Source of the DNA: Streptomyces sp. A012304
GTDB lineage: Bacteria > Actinomycetota > Actinomycetes > Streptomycetales > Streptomycetaceae
Direction: 5' to 3'
Assembly: GCF_026008495.1 (NCBI RefSeq)
Contig: NZ_BQUN01000188.1
Coordinates: 249,676-313,675, forward strand
DNA: 64,000 nt
Positions 45,683-54,198 of the stretch are shown one piece after another. Numbering within the stretch: position 1 is the stretch's first letter; each line of letters starts with the position of its first letter. A model generated the notes under the pieces. That model made no database searches and had not been told where the DNA came from. It worked only from the letters and a program-made list of their open reading frames with translations. The position numbers were made by a program, and so were the translations under genes.

Positions 45683-46774
45683 GTGTCCGCAGTCTCCGAC
45701 CGCCTGCCCACCTTCCCCTGGGACAAGCTGGAGCCGTTCAAGAAGACGGCCGCCGCGCACCCGGACGGCATCGTCGACCTCTCCGTGGGCACCCCGGTCG
45801 ACCCGGTCCCCGACCTGATCCAGAAGGCCCTGATCGCCGCGGCGGACTCCCCGGGCTATCCGACGGTCTGGGGCACGCCCGCGCTGCGTGACGCGATCAC
45901 CGGCTGGCTGGAGCGCCGTCTGGGCGCGCGTGGGGTCACCCACCGGCACGTCCTGCCGATCGTCGGCTCCAAGGAACTCGTCGCCTGGCTCCCCACCCAG
46001 CTGGGCCTCGGCCCCGGCGACAAGGTCGCCCACCCGCGCCTGGCCTACCCGACCTACGAGGTCGGCGCCCGCCTGGCCCGCGCCGAGTACGAGGTCTACG
46101 ACGACCCGACCGAGCTGGACCCGACCGGGCTGAAGCTCCTCTGGCTGAACTCCCCGTCCAACCCCACCGGCCGGGTGCTGTCGAAGGCCGAGCTGACCCG
46201 GATCGTCGCCTGGGCCCGCGAACACGGCGTCCTGCTCTTCTCCGACGAGTGCTACATCGAGCTGGGCTGGGAGGCCGACCCGGTCTCGGTCCTGCACCCC
46301 GACGTCAACGGCGGCTCGTACGAGGGCATCGTCTCGGTCCACTCGCTGTCCAAGCGCTCGAACCTGGCGGGCTACCGCGCGGCCTTCCTCGCCGGCGACC
46401 CCGCCGTCCTCGCGCCCCTGCTGGAGATCCGCAAGCACGGCGGCATGATGACGTCGGCGCCCACCCAGGCGGCCGTGGTGGCGGCCCTGTCCGACGACGC
46501 GCACGTCCGCGAGCAGCGCGACCGGTACGCCGCCCGCCGCACGCTCCTGCGCGACGCCCTCCTGAATCACGGCTTCCGCATCGAGCACAGCGAGGCCAGC
46601 CTCTACCTCTGGGCCACCAGGGACGAGTCCTGCTGGGACACGGTCGCCCACCTCGCCGCCCGTGGCATCCTCGTCGCCCCCGGCGACTTCTACGGCACGG
46701 CGGGCGAGAACTTCGTCCGCGTGGCCCTGACAGCCGCGGACGACCGCGTCCGCGCAGCCGTACAACGGCTCTGA
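45683..46774 (+). CDS. dapC: succinyldiaminopimelate transaminase (DapC-type)
   Basis: A 363-residue fold-type I PLP aminotransferase. PLP Lys224 in SLSKRSNLAGYR; NSPSNPTGRVL and SDECYIELGW supply the PLP ring and phosphate contacts; RVAL near the C-terminus holds the substrate Arg. The actinobacterial DapC subfamily, adjacent to fdxA, transaminates N-succinyl-2-amino-6-oxopimelate in lysine/DAP synthesis; dapE lies 2 kb downstream. Distinguishing it from other aspartate-type transaminases is by context. GTG start. Confidence 0.9.
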   Translation: MSAVSDRLPTFPWDKLEPFKKTAAAHPDGIVDLSVGTPVDPVPDLIQKALIAAADSPGYPTVWGTPALRDAITGWLERRLGARGVTHRHVLPIVGSKELVAWLPTQLGLGPGDKVAHPRLAYPTYEVGARLARAEYEVYDDPTELDPTGLKLLWLNSPSNPTGRVLSKAELTRIVAWAREHGVLLFSDECYIELGWEADPVSVLHPDVNGGSYEGIVSVHSLSKRSNLAGYRAAFLAGDPAVLAPLLEIRKHGGMMTSAPTQAAVVAALSDDAHVREQRDRYAARRTLLRDALLNHGFRIEHSEASLYLWATRDESCWDTVAHLAARGILVAPGDFYGTAGENFVRVALTAADDRVRAAVQRL

Positions 46775-46807
46775 CCCCACCACCACGGCGACACCCGGCA
46801 CCCCACC

Positions 46808-46850
46808 GCTGTGGGCAGGCGTTGCGCAGGGCGGAACGGGTGGGCACAGT
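46808..46850. repeat. possible dispersed intergenic element
   Basis: The segment starting gctgtgggcaggcgttgcgc and ending gggtgggcacag resembles a short intergenic sequence I recall in many Streptomyces genomes. Only one copy is visible in this window. The ends (ctgtg/cacag) are complementary. Confidence 0.35.
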
Positions 46851-46892
46851 CGGCAGTGCCGGGCCGGATGACACGGCCCGGCCCCTGCCGAC
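46849..46892 (+). terminator. terminator after dapC
   Basis: gtcggcag and gccgggccg (46849-46866) pair with cggcccggc and ctgccgac (46874-46892) with a small bulge and a seven-base loop. Confidence 0.75.
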
Positions 46893-46911
46893 GTGAGGCG
46901 GACAGGCCGAC

Positions 46912-46938
46912 GGGGTCCAGGGGAACCCCCTGGACCCC
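46912..46938 (-). terminator. terminator of the secreted-protein gene
   Basis: ggggtccagggg (46912-46923) pairs perfectly with cccctggacccc (46927-46938), three-base loop, just after the minus-strand stop at 46960. Confidence 0.8.
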
Positions 46939-46959
46939 ATCACCGTTCGGACGCGGCGC

Positions 46960-47394
46960 TCAGCCGACCGGGAGCTGCCCCGCCCCCGGCAGCCCACCCT
47001 TGGCCAGCGAGTCCGTCGGCAGCCCACCCTTCGTCGCGGTGGACGCCGTGTCACCGACGACGTCCCCGGCGGACCCCGCCGCCTCACCGGCCGCCTTCTG
47101 CGCCGCCGGCGTCGCCTTCTTCACGGCCTGGCCACCGGCCTTGCCCGCGACCGGCACCGCCTGCTTGACCGCCTTGCCGCCGGTCTCACCCGCGGCCCCG
47201 GTGACGTTCTGCGTCGCGCTGTCGACCGTGTTGCCGACGTTCGCCCCGTCCAGCGCGGTCACACCGCCGAGGTTCGGGGTGCCGGGCAGGTCGGGGGCCG
47301 CGCTGGCGGAGCCGGCCGCACCGACCCCGGCGGCCGCTCCCGCAGCGACGAGCAGCGCGGCACGGGCGATCCTGCGGGTCAGGGGGAGGGACAT
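46960..47394 (-). CDS. small secreted protein of unknown function
   Basis: A 144-residue protein with a classical Sec signal peptide (LTRRIARAALLVAAGAAAG..., cleavage likely after ASA, about residue 32). The mature part is Ala/Gly/Val/Lys-rich, low complexity, with repeated short units (GKAVKQAVPVAGKAGGQAVKKATPAAQ) and a GGLPxxSLAKGGLPG end. No Cys and no enzymatic motif. Likely an extracellular or wall-associated, disordered protein. The 289-base stretch upstream contains its promoter. Confidence 0.72.
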   Translation of the reverse strand: MSLPLTRRIARAALLVAAGAAAGVGAAGSASAAPDLPGTPNLGGVTALDGANVGNTVDSATQNVTGAAGETGGKAVKQAVPVAGKAGGQAVKKATPAAQKAAGEAAGSAGDVVGDTASTATKGGLPTDSLAKGGLPGAGQLPVG

Positions 47395-47683
47395 GATGCT
47401 CCTTCGACGGGAGGAAACGAGCTGATGATCGTCCGGACTCGGACGCAGTGACTACCGCTCGAGGCCCACGAAGGTTGCGGACGGCCGACGTAAAGAGTTG
47501 GCAATGCGTCGCATTATCGGCTGCGGATAAAGACGGGCAAAAAGCGCCCGATGTGAAAGTCCGCCAAACCCTCCCAGCCCTTTGCTCCCAAGGGTTCCGG
47601 CGGACGCGGGGGTGAGGGCGCGGAAACCTGACCACCCGGGCCCCGAGGCCGCCGTACACGACCCGTGCGGGTGAGGACCCGTA

Positions 47684-48685
47684 CTACTGCGCGGTGACGA
47701 TCCGCACCGCGTTCGCGCCGGAGCCGACCCCCGTGCCCGCGGCGCCCGCCGCCTCCGTCCCGCCCGCCGTCGCCCGCCACCGGCTGTCGGTGTTCCCGGC
47801 GACCCACTCCCGGCCGGCGTACTGGACGCGCTCGATGTGCAGCGCCGAGGCGTTGGCCACCGCCCAGTGGGCCAGCTGCCAGCCCCGCTCGCTCACACTG
47901 CGCCCGGCGGCCGCGTCGTCGGACACCGGCAGCGTCACGGTCCGCCCGCTCGTCTCGGCGGCCGGCACCCCGGCGGCGGGCCTCGCGTCCTCGGCGCCCA
48001 CCTCCGCCCCGGCCTGCTGGAGCGTCTCCCGGCCGAAGTCCCTCACGAGCGCCGCGCGCACCGCGTCCGGACCCCGGGTCGTCGTGGTGCCCGGCCGCCC
48101 CTCGCAGGTCAGCGTGGCCGCCGAGGACCCGGTCAGGGCGGCGGCGAGCAGGGTGGCGTCCGGCTCGTGCTTGGCGTACGCGTCCGGGTAGCCGCTGCGC
48201 TGCACGCGCTGCGCCGCGACGGTGAGCGGGAGGTCGGTGTAGCCGGGCACCTTGGCGAGGTGCTCGTAGAACACGTTCGCCGCGTAGGCCGGGTCCGTGA
48301 CCTCCTGCGGGGTGCCCCAGCCCTGCGAGGGCCGCTGCTGGAACAGGCCGAGCGAGTCCCGGTCGCCGTGGTCGAGGTTACGCAGCGCCGACTCCTGGAG
48401 GGCCGTCGCGAGCGCTATCGTCACGGCCCTCTCCGGCATGCCCCGGTTGGTGCCGACGACGGCGATCGTGGCCGCGTTCACCGCCTGCTCCGGCGTGAAC
48501 TCGTACGTCGTCCCCGCGCCGGCGGATCGCCCCGACGCGGCGACCACCTTGCATCCCGGATCGCCCGCGCCGCCGCTGACGTACTGGACCACGACATAAC
48601 CCGCGACGGCGGACAGGACCGCGCAGGCCGCTCCGAAACGGAACAGGCGACCGCGGCGCTTGGAAGAGGGTGTCGGCTCTGGCAC
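47684..48685 (-). CDS. membrane-anchored lysozyme-like (transglycosylase-fold) protein
   Basis: A 333-residue protein with an N-terminal anchor (FGAACAVLSAVAGYVVVQYV, about residues 15-34). The region ERAVTIALATALQESALRNLDHGDRDSLGLFQQRPSQGWG has the E-S...GLFQQRP layout of Slt/lysozyme-fold muramidases, with the Glu in ALQESAL as candidate catalytic acid. The C-terminal domain (SERGWQLAHWAVANASALHIERVQYAG) is an SCP/heparin-binding-like fold common in Streptomyces. Probably a peptidoglycan-active extracytoplasmic enzyme. It diverges from dapE. GTG start; weak ribosome site. Confidence 0.82.
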   Translation of the reverse strand: MPEPTPSSKRRGRLFRFGAACAVLSAVAGYVVVQYVSGGAGDPGCKVVAASGRSAGAGTTYEFTPEQAVNAATIAVVGTNRGMPERAVTIALATALQESALRNLDHGDRDSLGLFQQRPSQGWGTPQEVTDPAYAANVFYEHLAKVPGYTDLPLTVAAQRVQRSGYPDAYAKHEPDATLLAAALTGSSAATLTCEGRPGTTTTRGPDAVRAALVRDFGRETLQQAGAEVGAEDARPAAGVPAAETSGRTVTLPVSDDAAAGRSVSERGWQLAHWAVANASALHIERVQYAGREWVAGNTDSRWRATAGGTEAAGAAGTGVGSGANAVRIVTAQ

Positions 48686-48779
48686 GCGTACAAGGTACTG
48701 GAGAGTAGGGAGGCCGGGGAGGTGACTGCGACAGGCGAGGCCCGGCGGGACGGGCGGTCGGCGCGTTAGGGTCGACGGC

Positions 48780-49859
48780 ATGGCCGAGACCCCCCTTGAC
48801 CTCACGCTGGACGCCGCATCCCTGACCGCGCGGCTCGTCGACTTCCCGTCCGTCAGCGGCAGCGAGAAGCCGCTCGCCGACGCGATCGAGGCCGCCCTGC
48901 GCGCGCTGCCGCACCTGACGGTGGACCGCCACGGCAACAACGTGATCGCCCGCACCGACCTGGGCCGCCCCGAGCGGGTGATCCTCGCCGGTCACATCGA
49001 CACCGTCCCGATCGCCGGCAACGTCCCCTCCCGGCTGGACGAGGACGGCGTTCTGTGGGGCTGCGGCACCTGCGACATGAAGGCGGGCGTCGCGGTCCAG
49101 CTGCGTGTCGCCGCCACCGTCCCGGCCCCCAACCGCGACCTCACCTTCGTCTTCTACGACAACGAGGAGGTCGCCGCCGACCTCAACGGCCTCAAGCACG
49201 TCGCGGAACTCCACCCGGACTGGCTCAAGGGCGACTTCGCGGTCCTCCTGGAGCCGTCCGACGGCCAGGTGGAGGGCGGCTGCCAGGGCACCCTGCGGGT
49301 CCTGCTCAAGACCAAGGGTGAGCGCGCCCACTCCGCGCGCGGCTGGATGGGCTCCAACGCGATCCACGCCGCGGCTCCGATCCTCGCCCGCCTCGCCTCC
49401 TACGAGCCGCGGTGGCCGGTCATCGACGGGCTGGAGTACCGCGAGGGCCTCAACGCCGTCGGCGTCTCCGGCGGTGTCGCCGGCAACGTCATCCCCGACG
49501 AGTGCGTGGTCACCGTCAACTTCCGCTACGCCCCGGACCGCACGCCCGAGGAGGCCATCGCCCACGTCGAGGAGGTCTTCGCCGACTGCGGAGTGGCCGA
49601 GTTCGTGGTCGACGACCACAGCCCCGGAGCCCTGCCCGGCCTGTCCCACCCGGCCGCCGCGGCCTTCATCGAGGCGGTCGGCGGCACCCCGCAGCCCAAG
49701 TACGGCTGGACGGACGTCTCCCGCTTCTCGGCGCTCGGCGTCCCCGCGGTCAACTACGGCCCGGGCAACCCGCACTTGGCGCACAAGCGGGACGAGCGCG
49801 TGGAGACCGCGAAGATCCTGGCGGGGGAGGAGCGGCTGCGGGCCTGGCTCACCGCGTGA
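48780..49859 (+). CDS. dapE: succinyl-diaminopimelate desuccinylase
   Basis: A 359-residue M20 metallopeptidase. LAGHIDTVP, CGTCDMKAG and FYDNEEVAA supply the zinc ligands and catalytic Glu; the dimerisation domain lies between about 180 and 290 (GERAHSARGWMGSNAIH). It releases succinate to form LL-DAP, for lysine and peptidoglycan. The actinobacterial type with CGTCDMKAG/DNEE differs from the E. coli length, consistent with the annotation. The start is ATG at 48780, 95 bases after the divergent lysozyme-like gene. Confidence 0.95.
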   Translation: MAETPLDLTLDAASLTARLVDFPSVSGSEKPLADAIEAALRALPHLTVDRHGNNVIARTDLGRPERVILAGHIDTVPIAGNVPSRLDEDGVLWGCGTCDMKAGVAVQLRVAATVPAPNRDLTFVFYDNEEVAADLNGLKHVAELHPDWLKGDFAVLLEPSDGQVEGGCQGTLRVLLKTKGERAHSARGWMGSNAIHAAAPILARLASYEPRWPVIDGLEYREGLNAVGVSGGVAGNVIPDECVVTVNFRYAPDRTPEEAIAHVEEVFADCGVAEFVVDDHSPGALPGLSHPAAAAFIEAVGGTPQPKYGWTDVSRFSALGVPAVNYGPGNPHLAHKRDERVETAKILAGEERLRAWLTA

Positions 49860-49966
49860 GACGGCGCGGCGGCTCGGCGCTTCACGGCGGACACGCCGAC
49901 GTCCCCCGCCCGTAACCCGCGTAGATCTACGCTGAAGTGGAACAACGGCAAGCGGAGGGAGCTCAT

Positions 49967-50725
49967 ATGGCTACAGGCAACCCCGAGGGCAAGAAGCAGC
50001 CACCGGAGGAACAGCGCCTGGGACCGGTCCTCCGGAGGCGCAACCAGGTCACGGCGTCCACGACCGACCAGCGTCTGCTGGACGCGGGCGGCCCCTCCGA
50101 CTGGGTCCACACGGACCCCTGGAGGGTCCTGCGCATCCAGTCGGAGTTCATCGAGGGCTTCGGCACCCTCGCCGAACTCCCGCCCGCCATCAGCGTCTTC
50201 GGCTCGGCGCGGACCCCGGTGGACTCGCCCGAGTACGAGGCGGGCGTGCGGCTGGGCAGCGCCCTGGTCGGGGCCGGCTGGGCCGTGATCACGGGCGGCG
50301 GACCGGGAGCGATGGAGGCCGCCAACAAGGGCGCCTGCGAGGCGGGCGGCATCTCCGTCGGCCTCGGCATCGAGCTCCCCTTCGAGCAGGGTCTCAACCC
50401 CTACGTCGACATCGGCCTGAACTTCCGCTACTTCTTCGTCCGCAAGATGATGTTCGTGAAGTACGCGCAGGGCTTCGTCGTCCTGCCCGGCGGACTCGGC
50501 ACCCTGGACGAACTCTTCGAGGCCCTCACCCTCGTCCAGACCCAGAAGGTCACCCGCTTCCCCATCGTCCTCTTCGGCACCGAGTACTGGGGCGGTCTGG
50601 TCGACTGGCTGAAGAACACCCTGGTGGCCCAGGGCAAGGCCGCGGAACACGACCTGCTGCTCTTCCATGTCACGGACGACGTGGAGGAGGCCGTGGCCCT
50701 GGTGTCGAAGGAGGCGGGCCGCTGA
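49967..50725 (+). CDS. LOG/TIGR00730 family protein
   Basis: A 252-residue Rossmann protein with the LOG signature: ITGGGPGAMEAANKGA (about residues 105-120) and LPGGLGTLDELFEALT (about 172-187). LOG-type enzymes hydrolyse nucleotide 5'-monophosphates (cytokinin phosphoribohydrolase in plants); bacterial members have the same AMP-type activity in several cases. The ATG has agcggaggga 5-10 bases upstream. It starts the conserved block shared with mycobacteria. Confidence 0.93.
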   Translation: MATGNPEGKKQPPEEQRLGPVLRRRNQVTASTTDQRLLDAGGPSDWVHTDPWRVLRIQSEFIEGFGTLAELPPAISVFGSARTPVDSPEYEAGVRLGSALVGAGWAVITGGGPGAMEAANKGACEAGGISVGLGIELPFEQGLNPYVDIGLNFRYFFVRKMMFVKYAQGFVVLPGGLGTLDELFEALTLVQTQKVTRFPIVLFGTEYWGGLVDWLKNTLVAQGKAAEHDLLLFHVTDDVEEAVALVSKEAGR

Positions 50726-50808
50726 CGCCCGACGGCGGCGGCTGACGACGGCCGTACGGCCGCGGGCGGTCAGGCGCTCGCTCGTGCCACGGCGTACGGC
50801 CTCGGTGG

Positions 50809-51669
50809 TCAGGCGAGCCCCCGTCGGGCCACCGCCGGCGGCCGGCGGCCGGCGATCGACGCCACCATGTCCAGGGTCTGCCGGGTCTCCGCGACCTCGT
50901 GCACCCGGTAGACCTGGGCGCCCAGCCACGCCGACACGGCGGTCGCCGCCAGCGTCCCGAGCACCCGCTCCTTCACCGGCCGGTTCAGCGTCTCCCCGAC
51001 GAAGTCCTTGTTGGACAGGGACACCAGCACCGGCCACCCCGTCTCGACCATCTCCCCGAGCCGTCGTGTCGCCTCCAGGCTGTGCCGGGTGTTCTTGCCG
51101 AAGTCGTGCCCCGGGTCGATCAGGATCGACTCCCTCGGCACGCCCAGCGCCGCGGCCCGCTCGGCCAGTCCCACGGTCACCCGCAGGATGTCCGCCATGA
51201 CGTCGTCGTACGTCACCCGGTGCGGCCGGGTCCGCGGCCGCGCGCCCCCGGCGTGTGTGCACACCAGCCCCACCCCGTACCGCGCGGCGACCTCCGCCAG
51301 CCGGGGGTCGACACCGCCCCAGGCGTCGTTCAGCAGGTCCGCGCCCGACTCGCAGACCGCCTCGCCGACCTCCGCCCGCCAGGTGTCCACGCTGATGACG
51401 ACATCGGGTAATCGGCGCCGCACCTCGGCCACGAAGCCCACCGTGCGCCGCGCCTCCTCCTCGGCGGTGACCTCCACGCCCGGCCCGGCCTTGACCCCGC
51501 CGATGTCGACGATCGCGGCGCCCTCGGCCACCGCCGCCTCCACGCGCGCGAGGGCCGGCTCGTCGTGGAAGGTCGCGCCCTGGTCGTAGAAGGAGTCCGG
51601 CGTCCGGTTCACGATCGCCATGACGACCGTCTCGTCGGGACCGAACTCATGCCTGCCGAGCCTGAGCAT
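50809..51669 (-). CDS. folP: dihydropteroate synthase-like protein, FolP2 type
   Basis: A 286-residue DHPS-fold protein. MAIVNRTPDSFYDQG, ISVDTWRAEV, LNDAWGG and ILIDPGHDFGK are recognisable pterin-binding elements, but the pABA-side loop normally GGESTRPG reads DIGGVKAGPG here (residues 55-64), so Ser/Thr and Arg used in catalysis are missing. Mycobacterial FolP2 has the same change and is reported to lack DHPS activity. It therefore may act on another substrate. It is transcribed divergently from the DivIVA-like gene. Confidence 0.9.
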   Translation of the reverse strand: MLRLGRHEFGPDETVVMAIVNRTPDSFYDQGATFHDEPALARVEAAVAEGAAIVDIGGVKAGPGVEVTAEEEARRTVGFVAEVRRRLPDVVISVDTWRAEVGEAVCESGADLLNDAWGGVDPRLAEVAARYGVGLVCTHAGGARPRTRPHRVTYDDVMADILRVTVGLAERAAALGVPRESILIDPGHDFGKNTRHSLEATRRLGEMVETGWPVLVSLSNKDFVGETLNRPVKERVLGTLAATAVSAWLGAQVYRVHEVAETRQTLDMVASIAGRRPPAVARRGLA

Positions 51670-51793
51670 CGTCTGTGACCTCTCTCGGAGCGACCTTGGG
51701 AACCGCCGCCTGCGACACTAACCGTCAGACCCGCATGGCACGATCGGATCCTGAGACATCCGACACCGAGCACAGCGAGCGTGGGGACCCCCG

Positions 51794-52156
51794 ATGGTTA
51801 TGTTCTTGTTCCTGGTCGTCGCGCTCGCCGTCGTGGTCGCCGCGGTGACACTCGCCGTGGTGGGCGGCGGCGAGAGCACCGGCCCCCTGCCGGAGGTCAC
51901 CCCCGAGCGGCTGCACGACCCCCTGCCCCCGGACCGCCCCCTGACCAGGTCCGACATCGACCACCTGCGCTTCCCGCTCGCCGCCCGCGGCTACCGCATG
52001 GCCGACGTGGACGACGCCCTCAACCGCCTCGCCGCCGAACTGGCCGAACGTGACTCCCGCATCGCGGAACTGGAGTCCGCCCTGTCCGTCGCCCGGATGC
52101 CCGGGTCCGGATCGCAGGTCTCCATGGACAAGCCCGCACCGGGGGAGCAGCAGTGA
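51794..52156 (+). CDS. DivIVA-domain small membrane protein
   Basis: A 120-residue protein with an N-terminal membrane helix (MFLFLVVALAVVVAAVTLAVV) and the DivIVA/Wag31 lipid-binding-type motif LRFPLAARGYRMADVDDALNRLAAELAERD (about 55-85), which in DivIVA recognises curved membrane; the coiled coil is short. Likely a membrane-linked adaptor. ATG at 51794 (or 51800). It overlaps the glycosylase start (GTGA). The same neighbour pair occurs in mycobacteria. Confidence 0.88.
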   Translation: MVMFLFLVVALAVVVAAVTLAVVGGGESTGPLPEVTPERLHDPLPPDRPLTRSDIDHLRFPLAARGYRMADVDDALNRLAAELAERDSRIAELESALSVARMPGSGSQVSMDKPAPGEQQ

Positions 52157-52737
52157 GCGACGGCACGGCCCTGGCCGGCCCGGACGGCGCGCCGCGCTGC
52201 CCCTGGGCCCTGTCCACGCCGGACTACGTGACGTACCACGACGAGGAGTGGGGCCGCCCGGTCCACGGCGACGACGCCCTGTTCGAACGCCTCAGCCTGG
52301 AGGCCTTCCAGTCCGGCCTGTCCTGGATCACCATCCTGCGCCGCCGCCCCGGCTTCCGTGCCGCCTTCGCCGACTTCAAGATCGCCGCGGTCGCCGACTT
52401 CACCGACGAGGACCGGGTACGACTCCTCGCCGACGCCGGCATCATCCGCAACCGCGCCAAGATCGACGCGACCCTCGCCAACGCGCGCGTGCTGGCCGGG
52501 TGGACGCCGGGCGAGCTGGACGAACTGATCTGGTCGCACGCCCCCGACCCGGTCGGCCGTCCCGCCCCGAAGACCCTCGCCGACGTCCCGGCGGTCACCC
52601 CGGAGTCGACGGCCCTGTCGAAGGCGCTGAAGAAGCGGGGCCTGCGCTTCGTCGGCCCGACGACGGCCTACGCGCTGATGCAGGCGTGCGGACTGGTCGA
52701 CGACCACCTGGAGGGCTGTGTGGCGAGGCGGGGCTGA
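52153..52737 (+). CDS. tag: DNA-3-methyladenine glycosylase I
   Basis: A 194-residue HhH-fold repair enzyme. The zinc-binding Cys/His of Tag can be placed in RCPW (N-terminal) and YHDEEWG, GLVDDHLEGC (C-terminal). It excises 3-methyladenine from alkylated DNA. FERLSLEAFQSGLSW and FVGPTTAYALMQACGL are strong family signatures. GTG start overlaps the previous stop by four bases. Its stop codon sits in the loop of the terminator at 52724-52748. Confidence 0.94.
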   Translation: MSDGTALAGPDGAPRCPWALSTPDYVTYHDEEWGRPVHGDDALFERLSLEAFQSGLSWITILRRRPGFRAAFADFKIAAVADFTDEDRVRLLADAGIIRNRAKIDATLANARVLAGWTPGELDELIWSHAPDPVGRPAPKTLADVPAVTPESTALSKALKKRGLRFVGPTTAYALMQACGLVDDHLEGCVARRG

Positions 52738-52748
52738 GCCCCGCCTCG
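52724..52748. terminator. bidirectional terminator enclosing the tag stop codon
   Basis: cgaggcggggc (52724-52734) pairs perfectly with gccccgcctcg (52738-52748). The three-base loop is the TGA stop of the glycosylase gene. The convergent enoyl-CoA hydratase ends 9 bases beyond. Confidence 0.85.
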
Positions 52749-52756
52749 GCCGGCGG

Positions 52757-53560
52757 TCACCGTCCCAGGTACTTGGGCTTCTCCTTGTTCACGAAGGCCT
52801 GGACCGCGATCGCGTGGTCCTCCGACCGCCCCGCCCGGGTCTGCAGCTCGTCCTCCTTGTGCAGCGCCTCGGCGAGGGAGTGCGAGAACCCGTAGGCGAC
52901 GGCCTCCTTGATCGCCGCGTACGCCACCGTCGGCCCCTCGGCCAGGGCCCGCGCCACCTTCGTGGCCTCCTCGCGCAGCGCGTCCGCCGGGACGACCCGG
53001 TTGGCGATGCCCAGCTCGTAGGCCTCCTGGGCCTTGAGGCTGCGGGGGAAGAGCAGCAGGTCGGTGGCCCGGCCGGGGCCCACCACGCGCGGCAGGGTCC
53101 AGGAGACGCCCGAGTCGGCGGTCAGCGCCACCCCGGCGAACGAGGTGTTGAACGCCGCCGTGTCCGCGACGACCCGGTAGTCGGCGGCCAGCGCGAACCC
53201 GAAACCGGCGCCGGCGGCCACGCCGTTCACCCCGGCGACGACCGGCTTCGGCATCTCGGTCAGGGCCCGCACGATCGGGTTGTAGTGCTCCCGCACGGTG
53301 CTCATGGTGTGGCCCGTGCCGGTCTCCCGGTCGCTCGCCAGCAGCCCGATGTGCTCCTTGAGGTCCTGGCCCACGCAGAACGCCCGGTCCCCGGCGGCGG
53401 TGAGCAGGACCGCGCGGACCGCGCCGTCGTCCGCCGCCGAGCGCACCGCCTCCCGCAGGGCGACCTTGGTCGCGATGTTCAGCGCGTTCATCGCCTCGGG
53501 GCGGTTCAGGGTGATCGTCGCGAGACCGTCGCTCACCTCGTAGAGCACGGTGTCGGCCAT
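52757..53560 (-). CDS. enoyl-CoA hydratase/isomerase family protein
   Basis: A 267-residue crotonase-fold enzyme. The oxyanion-hole segments are AAGDRAFCVGQDLKE and VAGVNGVAAGAGFGFALAADYR; crotonase catalytic Glu pairs are partly seen as in PaaG-type members, since the first Glu position reads GVALTADSG. It acts on CoA thioesters in fatty-acid or phenylacetate-type catabolism. The PaaB/PaaG-like length and the HIGLLASDRETGTGHTM insertion fit a phenylacetate-type paralog, but the pathway is not evident. The 358-base region upstream separates it from DUF3117. Confidence 0.88.
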   Translation of the reverse strand: MADTVLYEVSDGLATITLNRPEAMNALNIATKVALREAVRSAADDGAVRAVLLTAAGDRAFCVGQDLKEHIGLLASDRETGTGHTMSTVREHYNPIVRALTEMPKPVVAGVNGVAAGAGFGFALAADYRVVADTAAFNTSFAGVALTADSGVSWTLPRVVGPGRATDLLLFPRSLKAQEAYELGIANRVVPADALREEATKVARALAEGPTVAYAAIKEAVAYGFSHSLAEALHKEDELQTRAGRSEDHAIAVQAFVNKEKPKYLGR

Positions 53561-53918
53561 GGTGGTCCCCTCACTACTGGTCAGTACGCCGTTGTCCGAA
53601 GGACAGCATGGCGGAGATCAGCGGCGACGGACCTGACCGGACGTGTGACCTGCGTCAAAGAATTCGGCATGCCGTCCGGCCGGCGGAAGTCCGTGCGGAT
53701 GCGCAGTATCGCAGCCACATCCCCGAATTGAGTGGTTTTGCTCGCGCGCGTTGCCCAAGCGATGCCGACCGATGTTGGTCATCGGGTCCTGAGATGCGGG
53801 ATAATGGCCTGGAAGCAATGTGTTCGATGCCGGTGTCGCGTGTCCCACGCTGGACCGCGCGTGCCCTCGCGGGGCCGTCGGCTTTGACGATGAGCTGGTT
53901 TCAGGAAGGGGAACGAGC
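53561..53918. promoter_or_regulatory. 358-base divergent region between hydratase and DUF3117 genes
   Basis: No gene is supported. The left half holds the hydratase promoter (for example gacctgcgtcaaagaattcg). On the plus strand ttggtc (53775-53780) and gataat (53800-53805) form a candidate sigma-70-type promoter for DUF3117 with a 19-base spacer, longer than ideal. A ribosome site aggaagggg precedes the DUF3117 ATG. Confidence 0.45.
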
Positions 53919-54086
53919 ATGGCGGCCATGAAGCCGCGGACGGGTGATGGCCCGCTCGAGGTGACCAAGGAGGGGCGGGGCATCGTCATGCGCGTTCCGC
54001 TCGAAGGCGGCGGTCGACTCGTCGTCGAGCTGACCCCTGACGAGGCCGACGCGCTCGGCGACGCCCTCAAGAAGGTCGTCGGCTGA
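53919..54086 (+). CDS. DUF3117 protein
   Basis: A 55-residue protein, MAAMKPRTGDGPLEVTKEGRG onward (split here), ending LTPDEADALGDALKKVVG: a compact, highly conserved actinobacterial domain of unknown function (Rv1211-like). Its short length matches the family. Strong ribosome site. A very stable terminator follows. It is followed, divergently, by the O-methyltransferase, as in mycobacteria. Confidence 0.93.
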   Translation: MAAMKPRTGDGPLEVTKEGRGIVMRVPLEGGGRLVVELTPDEADALGDALKKVVG

Positions 54087-54108
54087 CGCGCAAGCGACCA
54101 TACTCTTT

Positions 54109-54146
54109 CAGCGGCCCCGGCATCCCCTTGGGTGCCGGGGCCGCTG
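54109..54146 (+). terminator. terminator after DUF3117
   Basis: cagcggccccggcatccc (54109-54126) pairs with gggtgccggggccgctg (54130-54146) with one mismatch, loop of three, and ttt tail. Confidence 0.9.
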
Positions 54147-54198
54147 TTTCACCGCCTGCGGACGTTTCACATCCGGTACGTCACCCCTGTCACCCCTG

